Assembly: GCF_000003815.2 (NCBI RefSeq)
Contig: NC_049982.1
Coordinates: 6,865,283-6,929,282, forward strand
Length of the DNA stretch: 64,000 nucleotides
Direction: 5' to 3'
Source: Branchiostoma floridae
Taxonomy: Eukaryota > Chordata > Leptocardii > Amphioxiformes > Branchiostomatidae
In this document: positions 12,701-24,700 of the stretch, piece by piece
How positions within the stretch are numbered: the stretch's first letter is position 1
Layout of the letters: each line of letters starts with the position of its first letter
The notes under the pieces: generated by a model
Told to the model about the DNA's origin: nothing
Database searches by the model: none
The model's input: the letters and a program-made list of their open reading frames with translations, nothing else
Program-made: the position numbers and the translations under genes

Positions 12701-15700
12701 ATTGGCCTTAGTACCTTTCTGTGGTTTGTCTTTTGGATGTACCAGTTTGTGTCGGAGGGTTGAGTGAGGTTTGAAGTTAGTGGCGATGTTGAAGTTTTGG
12801 AAGATCCGTCTGAGTTTTTCCGAAACTCCTTGGACATAGGGGATGGTAATGTTGGCTTTCTTTCTGTCGGTAAATGGTTTGCACTTGGCTGTTTTCTTTG
12901 AGTGGTCCGAGGGTTTGAGGGCTTTGTTGAAGGTCCAGTTTTGGTAGCCACATTTGTTCAATGCACTTCGGAGGTGATTGTGTTCCTCTGTTTTGGCTTT
13001 GTCAGAGGAAACAATGCTGTCTGCCCGGTATATAACTATGATAAAGTTTGTTTCCTTTACCCGGCTTTCTTGTTTCAGGACTTTTTGGGCTGCCATGGCT
13101 GGAACGAGACGAGATGTCCCCACGGAGTCGTCAGCCCAGACTACAGTGACCCATCGAGGATAAACCGGGTCCAGTGGAGGGACAACGTTCGTCCGATCGA
13201 CCCTAACGTCACCACCTTGTTCCTCTGTCAGGTCACTCTGGCAAAGGAGTACGGTGCGGAGGCTGTGCTCTTCGTGGCTCCCACTCCGACTGACTTCGCT
13301 GTTGGTAACGTTGTCATCAGCGGTCAGGCGGGTGGGGTAATGCATCGAGTTCTGGACATTGGCCCCGCAGGTAACAGAATTTCCTAAATAGTTATAGACT
13401 AAGTATATTAAATGTGTGGTACCGCAGGGGTCAATTTAAGGCCCTTTGCTAATTTTGATCCACATCAACGAACTAGCGAAGGCCATCCTCAATACTTTAT
13501 TTTATACTGTTTGCCAATGACACTAACATATTCCTTTCTCATGAAAACTTTGATTTTTTTTATACAACTGGCTAATCAAGAATAGTGTAAAGTAGCTACG
13601 TGGTTAAAAGCAAACAACTTATCAATTGATACTAAAAACTCTTCCTCATATTTTGTAGAAGAAATAAAAGTTATGACATCAGCAAGGCCATAAGTTTCTT
13701 ACAGAATGTTCCTATTAGGAGAGTTGGGCTAAATTCTGTGGGGTAGTGACAGATGAAAAATTGAAATGGAAAGCCCATATCTCTGCCGTAAGTGACAAAG
13801 TTGCTAAAATAGTTGGTGTTATTGGGAAAATTGAATACACTATACCTCATAAGAGTCTCATAGCTATATGCAACAGCCTTATATACCCATACTTAACTTA
13901 CTGTAACATTGTTTGGGGATGTGCCTGCCGTACAACTCCTACATCCTCCTATAACCCTCCAAAGGAAATTTACAAGAATAGCGACTGGTTCTGACTTTCA
14001 CTCTCACACTGCTCCTCTATTTCAAAAGTTGAAAATACTAATCCATGATATAAACAAGTTACAGATCAGATAATTCATATTTAACTTTCTATCCAACAAT
14101 CTCCCTGATATGTGTGATAATTTCCTAAACCCTAATTCTCTTGTACACAACTTTTATACCAGGCAAAGAAATGAACTCCGTATTCCTCTCGTTTTCACAT
14201 CACTAGCACAGTCCTCCGTAAAATACAAATGTATTCCAATATGGAACAGTTTTTAGGAAGATATACAAACAACATCTTCTTTTCTAACACTTAAAAGTGC
14301 CTTGAAAAAACATCTAACAAACAACCCTAGCCCCCTGTAGTAGAATTATATATTCAGTCTCTATATCTTTATCTTTGAGTTAATTCATTACTTGATTAGC
14401 CTTATTTTCTATTTCCGCTACCACACTAGAATCTATGTCTATTAATTACTTGTATTATTTATCGAATGTAATTGATTTAGCCTAGTATAGGGGAGAAGGT
14501 CGTAAGCTATAGTATTCTTACGCTTTTCCTCCCTCCTTCACCTTTTTATGTATTGACTTTATATCATTATTATTTATTTATTATTATTATATTATTATTA
14601 TTATTTTATTACTTCCTTATGCAAACAAATAAATAAACATTAACATTATTGTATCATGCTCATGACCGTCATAAACATTGTCACAATCCATGCATGAACA
14701 AACTTTTATATTCAGTTCTATTGTTGAAAGAATATGGTAAACTGTACTCAGAGCCGTTAGCTGATTTTCTGACCACTAAAGCTTAAGTTGAAACCTTCTG
14801 TTTTCCAACGTAGGTTCCTACGCCTTTGTTGTTGGCATACCTGCGGCTTTGGAGGAGACGGTTGCGTACAGCGACTTCCGGCAAAACGTGGAGCTACGGT
14901 CCATCGACGACAGCGCGACAGTAGAGGACATCCCTGACGAGGACCTACTGAACAGAGTTCTGAATGGCAGTCTGGCTGTGAATGCGACCATCAAAAACAT
15001 ACATGAGGGTGAGGAGATCTGGTCCTTTATTGATTTACATCAGTGATGATCTCCCATCACAACCATGAAAACATATTTTAGCAGTGTTAATGCTTTGAAC
15101 ATTAGGTTAGGCATCAGTGAATCACTATTTGTGTTGTCATGATGATGTCAGTCCTGTGTTGTTACTGTCACAGCATTGATTATCTTACCTTGTAACTAAT
15201 GGGCTTGGTTTGTAAACAAGACTATATTGTGTGTTATCACAGGAGGTGTCGTTTACAAATGTGTCGGAAATGTCTACGGTGACAATGACAACGAGTGGAA
15301 GTCAGAAGTCCTTGTGATGAACTCCAGTCTGTTCTCCGAGCTGCAGCTGAGTGTCGGAGACTTTGTTGCGAGTACAGTAACGTCAGGGTGGATGGAAATC
15401 GTTGAAGACGTTACCGAGAGTTCCCCTTTGCTATTCGTGGCCACGACATTGACGAGGTGTGGCGGCGATGTACCGACAAAACCAAGGTATAGCCAGTAAC
15501 TTGTCTCTGTTGATCTTAGTTGAAAAGTCTATTTGGGTCAAAATAAATCCGGTTTAAGGGAAAAAAGGATTTGGGAAAAAACGTNNNNNNNNNNNNNNNN
15601 NNNNNNNNNNNNNNNNNNNNNNNNNNNNNNNNNNNNNNNNNNNNNNNNNNNNNNNNNNNNNNNNNNNNNNNNNNNNNNNNNNNNTAGAAGCGTCAGTCTC

Positions 15701-18700
15701 ATGAGGGAACAAGAGTTCGGGGATATCGTACCTATGTAAAAGACATTAATTGTGCAAATGAGTTCCACATTTACATAATCGATGCATGGTTATTTTAACT
15801 TATAACTAACACATGTTACAGTGGCTCTTCTAGGGGCTGCCGCGGTTTTGCTTCATATCATAATCATCATCATCTTCGCCGCATGTCAGTGTTCACTGAG
15901 GTGCGCCGTCATATTATATCTAAATCAATGCGAAAGGCATATATGGCATTGGCCTGATGAACTATGCATCTGTTCAGGCATGATGTTATCTTATCTTTTT
16001 TTGTATAGGATACATCTACAGTCAAACCTGGTCTACCGACCACCTGTGCATAACGACCCACTGTCCACTACGACCGCCGAAAAGCGGTCCCTTGAATTTT
16101 CCCATAGACGTAAGCATTAACATTTCTGTATATGACGACCACTGTCCAACGGGACCACGACCACCACTAAAGGCGACCGCACGTTACCTAAACACTGCCA
16201 AAACGACCGCGGCATGTGATTTTGTCACGCTACTTTAATGTTCACGGCGAAAAATGAGCGTAATTACCACAAATTATGCCCCCTCCCATTCTCTGGATCG
16301 GCACTTCACTCTACAAATTTTCGGTGGCTTCGTGATGAGAATCTCAGGCTAAAATGCCATTATATCCAGGGAGCAGACATGAAAGCGTTTAGTTTCACCA
16401 GGCTTTTCGAAGATAAACTAAAAAAACGCATTTTCTGTCATACTAAAACATCTGACTCGCTGTTCTTCCCGAGAAATACGTATTTTACACAGCGCGGTTC
16501 TGAATCGCGGCGTCTGCAGGTCGGAAATACGCACCTCTGATTGGTTGAAACCACCTAAACAACAACAAATGCATGTATAATGCCGGGGAATCCCCGGCGA
16601 TCTCGCGCTCTGATTGGTTGGAGCGGTGCATCATGGGAACTTTGCTGCCAGCTCGACGCCATCTTGTTTCAAAGACTTACTTTTTAAAACGCAAAAGAAC
16701 GCTATTTTCCACGATTACGTAGCACCATCCTAGTTGAAAATGCATAATCCAAAGAACTTTTCGTGGAAACATGTGTTAATATGTGAATTTATGGTGTCTC
16801 AAGCGTAATTTTGGGTTTCGATGCAGCCGTAAAGTGTGCTGAGAGTTAGCGTGGGTTTCCAAAATATACCCCGAAAATAATGTCGCATTTTTCATGTCAC
16901 ACAAAAACAAAACTCCCGCAAAGAAGAAGCCTGCAACATTTTCTGATCATAGCGATTACGTTTTGGGTAGAAATGTTCGTCGATGTGCCGGCGTGCAGCT
17001 GCGTGATACCTCAGTTACAGAATATTTGTTGTCACATTAGGGCCGCGGTATGAGAAAAAAATTATGCCAGCCCCGGCACGGCACGCTGCAAAAAGCCGGA
17101 CGAATTACCACCGTTTTTCTTTTTCAAATTATTCTTATAATATATCTATTATAAATATCATTACAAATATAATACTTTTATAATACAAATATAATACGAA
17201 GAATAACATAAGTATACGTAATTTTAGCATTATATAACATCGTGTTATCTTGTAAATAATAAGAAAGACAAATGCGTTTCATGCATAAATTATCGATGTT
17301 CTGACTTGTCAGTTTCTTTACTGCCGCCACGTTGTTTTCTATATAAAGACCACCTATGTATGAAGACCACTTTTGCTGGGTCCCTTGAGTGGTCTTCTTA
17401 TACAGGTTTGACTGTATTTAATACCACAGAAAAGGCATATTTGGGACCTGACACTTCGTGTATCGGAGGAGACAACAACCCGGCACTTTTGATCTACGAA
17501 AATACATCCTGGGACAGCTTTGAAGTAGGCAACACAATCATTGGAAGACCAAGTGGACCCGTCTTGTCAAAGGTGCGACAGAAGAATCTCACTAGATGCT
17601 ATTTGCTTTCGGTGTATTCAATTTCAATTCTAAACCTTTAATTCGACAAGATATCGCTACAGTCTTCTCAGTGTTAACACAGTGTATAGACGTAAAAAGT
17701 GCATTTTGCCATTGTTTTTGTGTATGTAATCAAGTGATTTGACGATAAATGAAGATCTGTCAAATGCAAGTTGTTGCACATGTAGCATCTAGTTGCAGTC
17801 TTTCCTGGTATACATTATAGTTACACACATGTATAACTGCGTCTCCAGGTTATTTCCCTGACAGACAGTGACGGCTTGGTGTACGTGGAGGTCCGGGCGG
17901 TGTCTACAGTGGGCGATTTCTCCAGTGATGCAGACGGGGACAACACGACAACTAGTACTAGGAAACGGCGAGCAACTATCGGAGATTACATACATGGAGC
18001 TACAGTTAACGTTGGAAGATACACAAACATTGAGGTAACTTTTCTGCTGTATCCATTAAAATGTGACAGATTGATTAATTTTATCTGGGTTCCAGCTACT
18101 CATGTGTCAGGTCTGGAGAAAGGTCTCGCCGGCGATAGATAGATGGGCTAGCAGGCACCCAACATGCACATGGTATGACGCTCCTACGCCCCAGGAATCT
18201 ATTCTCCGAGCAGAGGTTGGGTCGCGGGGATACTAGTAGTAGTGGCCGGGATTTTTTCCCGGCTCGCTCCCCTTGAACCTCTGCTTGAGAATAAATGGAG
18301 GCAACACCGGTAGTATAAACCATAAACTCAATGTCTCCACCTTCTCCCCTCCTTCAGGAATAAGCGGAAGGATAAAGTTAAAAAGTTAAGGCCTTAGTGT
18401 ATCATTGCTATGTTTCAGAGTTCAGGCAGTGGCACACTCACAGTGACGCCGGGTCTTAGCCTGCACCAAGGCCTGGAGCTCAGCCTGGAGGTCGGGCTGG
18501 ATTACCCCTTTGTTCACTCGGCGAGTGTAAGGCTCTTTGGATCGGCAAGCATCGACCTGGAAATTCGCTTTGACTTTGAGGGAAGGTATATATAAGACCG
18601 AGTTATAAAATCTGTGTTTTTTAATATATCTAAAGATGAATACCAATGGATACTATGTTAGCTATGTCATTGGTTGTGAAGCTACGGCGAAAGGTTCGTC

Positions 18701-21700
18701 TTTAAGTAATTTGCGATTGAACTGCCTTGCAATTTGTGCGTTTGGGGAGCAACTATTTGAAATTCTCCACGTACAACCGTTACTGAAACGTTTTTTTATA
18801 ACGTTATTCACTGTCTTTACTGCGAAAAGTGCAACAGTATCGTGGCCAAGGGACCAAAGTAGACCCTACGCGAGTGGAGTGGCCAAGAGGAGGTTTTGTA
18901 TTCCGATAACTCCCCTGTTCTGTCTGCCTGGGAAAATACTGTACGAGGTTTATGCGTCCGTCGTGGCAACGGCATCGGTAAGCATATTATTTTTAAACAT
19001 TGTTATCACAAAAAAATTAAGAATAATTGTATTGCTATATGGTCAACAATCATAGCGTGGTTTTCTTTTTCATGCCTTGTAGCAACGTTCATTTTGGACA
19101 TGTATCTGTGTGAGTGTCTTTTCATAGGAGTCTTGTATTTCACTATATACAGCCGAATAAGTCAAATCAATTTACTTCACATTGTGTACTATATGTTTGT
19201 TACCAACATTTTCATTGTTATATTTCAGCCATACCATATATGGTATGGTGAAATATATTGTATTCGTAATGTTTCTTTCTTTCTTTCTTTCTTTCTTTCT
19301 CCTGTCAAATCTTCAAATCGAATCATCTCCGTCGTTCCGGGACCGAATGACCTGAAATTTGGCACAAGAGTAGAGTGGGTCAATACCGAGGTGCTTTTTT
19401 CTCATTTTTTTCATATCTGCCTCTAAAATGATTTTATTGAAGTTTAAAGGTCACGTTTTGACCACAACGGTATATTTTGACCCCCTGTACCATTGAATTA
19501 CAATGGAATGACCTTAAATTTGGTGTAGATAGGCATTAGATAGTTGGTAAAATGATCCAAGTAAAATTTTTGGCATGAACCAATTTCAAATTATTAATTT
19601 CTGCACTTTTCTGAGGGGAAATTGGTTTTCTTTCGGCCTTCTCCCGTGAACTCCCGTGACCCCAGAGCCCACAGGTGCCAGGTGCCATCGGTCTGGGGAG
19701 AGCGAGAGTTAATTACTTTATGGGCGCCAGCCAATCAGCGACGAGAAAGGCGAATGCTAGCTAATATTCATAAGCGGGGCCTTGCAATCCCGTTTATACA
19801 CAAACAGATGCATATTACAGCCTTACAGTGGCTATATGTTTCCCTGTGCCCGGTTTGAAATTGTAGTTTGCGAGGATTTGGAGCTCAGACAGGGTCATTT
19901 GAGCGGTAGCGGACGGTACGCGTGCATTGAACGTCAGAATACAAGTCTGTGTCGATGAATTTACCAACATTCCGCATGGCACTATCAATCATTTTTGGCA
20001 GATTTGACTTTGGGGGTTAGTTGAGACAATCGAGAAAATGTTACTTGGCAGAAAACGCGGGAAAATTGGACAGTTTGCGTTTAGTTTTGATACGTAAGTT
20101 TGACAGTGGCGAGAATGCATGTATTTTTTCCCAAACAAATGTAGGTACTTCTAACGTTAGTGTTGTTGTTGTTCTTTTTTGACGTAAAGTTTGTACATTC
20201 AAATTGTAAGTAACTTAAAACTGCCAGAGTTTGAGCCCAATAAAAAACTCTTAGTACCAGAGTATCACCACTGACCTCCGAAAAGAAACCCCCGAACAGG
20301 GTAGAAACTCCTATCCTCTAGGTCTCGCACGCTACGAGCAGAAAATTACAACACTCAGACAAGATTACGTCCGATGGCTGATTGCATACAAAGTAAAACA
20401 CTTTAACAGTGGTATGCAGGGCATATACTTAACAAAGAATTCGAAGGAAAATGAAATATATAGATAAAGCCAAATCAAGTTAACTTGTTGGTCCTGGGAT
20501 TTTTCAGAAAAGAAATGAAGCGACAGGGTGGTAAAATTCTTGTAAAAATTCGAGACGTCTCCGTTTATGCTCATACAAAACAAGAAGATTGAAGTTTTTA
20601 GCTTGAAAAAAACAACAACAACAACAACACACTCCTACTACACAACACTTGCACCTGCTTGACAATTATTAAAACGTATGCCCTACTTGATTAAAAAAAA
20701 AGTTCAATGCAATAATAAATGTACCCACATCACAAAGAGATTATGACGGTACTTAGACCTAGTTATCGAAGTGGAAATTGTTGAATGGCGTCATGTAATT
20801 TCATGATGAAAATCTTCTGAATGGAAGATGCGTTTTTTTTTACTCTCGGAAAAATAGGAGCTGCCGCAATTCTAAAAGCCAATCAGTTATGCATACGCGC
20901 TCCTGTGGAAGATTATATTCTTCCATATGGGCCCGGTTCATATTGGGCAAGCTCTGTTTTGACCTGGAATCAATTCACAATATTAGTTCTCTTTTGGGGA
21001 TAACTTACAGTTTAAATATTGCACTTTTGCGCAGGGGTGACTTGGAACAGTCCAATGTTGCGTGGGAATGGGTATGGCTGAAATATGTTGTATTTGCACC
21101 CAAGCAAATGTCGGCCTTTCTAGTTTTTCTCTATCTTTGTTTTGCTTTTTGCCTTTATGATACTATTCCCTCCAGGTGAAAGGCTTCGTATCAGTGGATT
21201 TCGGCATGTCCGGTTCAGCCTCTATGGGCGCGACGTGGAGACACTCAGGAGGCGTTTCCCTCGAACGAGACGTGAGTCGGTATAATGTAACGTGAATTGT
21301 CATAATGCCGTCAAGTACACGAAGTTAAACACACTACAAGCAAGAGCTCTACGAGTGCATTAACTTCGTCAAATACAGAAAACAATTCAAAATGACCTGA
21401 AAATAGTTTGACGGTTCAGAGAGAAGTACACTTATTTATTTCTATTAAAATTGTGGAATGTCTTGTGGGGCAGGTGTTCCTTGTCAAAGGATTGGCAAAA
21501 AGAGGCATAAGAAAATAAACGGTCTTTCAAATAAAACCAGCTGGAGGGGGTTTGCCAAAGAGGATCGCTTGAGGGTCCCAACCTATACCATAAACCCTCT
21601 ACAATATGAATTTTTTGTGCTATCTACTCAGAAATCACGACCAGAATTCGGGATATCAAAACCTTACCTTCCACTGCAGTACCGTAGAGAACGTATTAAA

Positions 21701-24700
21701 AACTCCCTATTTCTCGACCCCTTCTCCCTTATTGAATATAGTAAAAATCCACCCACAGCCTTTTAACTTACTTGGTCCACAAACAGAAAAACCTACTCGA
21801 CCACAAAACATTAACAGCAAAAACATAAAGCATAAAGATATATTAACCTTCTTGGTGAAGGTAAAAATGATTAATTGGAAGATATCTAATACCGCAGCCT
21901 CAGTGGCTTTCAAGACATCCATAAAGAAATGATAATGATACCATGAGATCGAGAAGGCCTTGATGACACTGGTTTAATGGGGAGGTCTTATGGTACTACT
22001 TTGCAGCTACAATTCTCATCACCGAGACCAACGCACGACGGGAACCTTGAGGAAGCCGCAGCGTCCATCACAGGGACCCTGACTCCGAAGCTCATCGTCC
22101 ATTTTCCATCAGCCGCAGTTCCTGTAAACATTCCGAATTGGATCAAAGTACTCTTGCCGAGTATTCAACGCTTTCTTAGTAAGTCTACACAAAAGAGCAG
22201 ATAGCATCTAAATTACAATCATGGTGGCAAGTCACGAGTGATTAGCAACACATACGTTTTGAACGCAGTAATTATTATAGTCACATGTACAAATTTAATT
22301 TTGCATTAAAACAATGTATAGATAACTGTTTCTACCAGACCATACTTCTGTTAATAAATTTTTTTTATCTCCTACTTTGCAAAAGCGGGTCATTAACGTC
22401 TAGGAAAATGCAACGAACATTCTATCTATTTTGATACATTCTACTAGTATCTATTTTGATAATTACATTTGGTAATATCCCTTTCCACCAGAGGCTGCGA
22501 CCGGGCTGCAACCGCTGAGCAGCAGAAGATTTGACAAATCACTCAAAGAATTCTATAGTTAAATAATGGATGTTCTTATCGCTTTGCGTGTTTTGTTGTA
22601 TTTCAAATCATGCTTTTACATCTTGCATCATATTTGATAATGGAATCAATGGCCACACGGATTAGATTCGTCTAGTTAAAAGGGGACACAGTACAGCTTT
22701 TGCAATAATTGCTTTCATCATTCCAGACCTTAGCCCTGAACATAATACGTCGAGATCCGCAGTCTCCGTAATCGTGGCTACCGTGGACCTGCCGGTTGTA
22801 GCTTCAGTTTCTGCCGAAGCCTGCTCCTCATCCTGCCCCGATCCGAGAGAACCACTCAAGTTGGCTGCAAGAGCCGGCGTGTCAGGAGTTGGGGCGCAGA
22901 TCAACATCGGGTTTGAAAATTTCAACTATAACTCGGGTCGTCTGTCGGCAAGTCTTCCTTTCGTGGCTACAGCAAGGTACCATTAGTAGAGATCCATTCA
23001 ACATTTACAGCAACGTTAGCAAAGGTTCTATGCAAATCTCAATTCAATCTCATTCTAGTCTGCGATATATGAAACTTGTTTATACATAAATGGCATATAA
23101 GGTGATAAGTCATGCGTTTTATGGCAATTGCAACAGAACTATTTAACACTAAGTATTCATTCTTCGTTATTTTCAACAGAAAATGTATTTCTCAAGAGGT
23201 TCCATGCTGCATCTGTGACGACGGCGAACCAGGACTAAAAGACCCGGAAACAGACGAGTGCTTTTGTCCATGTTTCTGTGATCCACCTGAGAACACCATC
23301 AAGGGATTAAAGGTGGTTAGTGCCCCTTAATTCTTATGATTACCATAATTGTCACGTAAGCTTAAAGACGCGCCCTGAGGTCAATGCAATGTCATTAAGC
23401 AGTCTCGGTTCCTATTACGGCCTCATAAACGAATGAGTTCACCTCATTCGGCAGTTATAGGAACCAAGTCAAATTAATTCTTTATGAACAAAACGTTATG
23501 GGGTCAGTTTTGACTCCATACGGTAAGAAAAAAAGCTACGGTCGTAAAAAAGCTACGGTGGTTTGAGGGTTAAGGTCCTGAAGATAAGATAGATCTATCA
23601 ATTTGCTTTACGCTATATTAGTATTGTAATGTTTCCATTATTTTCTTTATGATGCCGTGAGGCTAAACATAACAAGCATTTCCCAACTTGATATGTGTGT
23701 GTGTTCCCCAGCCTAAAAGCGGTGGGGAGTGTGACTGTGAACGGTGTCCAGACAACTCGCTGAAAAGGAAAACTAACCCAATAGAATGTCCATGCACGTG
23801 TGATGATGGAAAGGAAATAGAGATGGCAGAAGACGGGTCATGTCCTGTAAGTAACTTGTTTCCCTAAAATGCTGTTTAACGTATTGCGGTTTATGTGACT
23901 AATCATAATCCCAAATTTCCATGTGTAACTCCAGCTGCGTCAATATTTGCTAAGTAGAAATTTGATATATCATATTGTATGCCAAGCTAAAATGATAGAT
24001 GCAGCAACGAGAGGTACATTATCGTCGTCTTGTCATAAAGCTTACTTTTGATACTTGGCGCAAAATAGCTAACATATAGCTTTAAAACTGTTGCTGACAT
24101 GCTGGTGGCATGGCGGGGGCACTGGTAGGGCATTATGGAGTTGTATTGCCACTTGCGGTATTTCTTAACTTTCAAGAAAACGTCGCCCTTGCAACAGGCA
24201 CATCGGGGTTCGTTTACAGCACATCTATGTTCCGTGGGGGTACCTCTAGGTTCCGTGAAGTACAAACCCCGAAGTGCATCACCAGTACCCAAAGTGCAGT
24301 GAGATACAGCGTTTAGGCAGAGATGTGCACAATAAGATGAAAATTATCCAAATCAGGATTTAACATGCACGAAGAAATTCTATAATTTCTTTATCTTTTG
24401 AAATAGGCGATGCAATTGATGGCAGGTGGCAAAGATACCAATTTTGCAAATGGTACCCTAATTAAGATAATAAATGCGAAAGTGCTATAATCATTAATTA
24501 CATACTTGTGTAAGTTATTGTGTGCATCACTATGCATTGAATATGGAGATGTGCAGTTTATTGACAGTCTATAGTATGATGAAATGTTAACATGGGACTT
24601 GGTTAAATCAGAAGACTTTTTCACATATAATATATGCAACTTTGGTGGAAAAGACCACCAGTTAGATTATATTAGGTTACAACCTTATTTACATTATCAA

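Noticed and set aside
12902-13387. 161-codon + strand frame
   Set aside because: Only 13079-13370 is a real exon; the first part is antisense to the Penelope-like element.
17306-17641. 111-codon frame
   Set aside because: Composite of the transposon's right end and exon 16; only 17430-17572 is coding.
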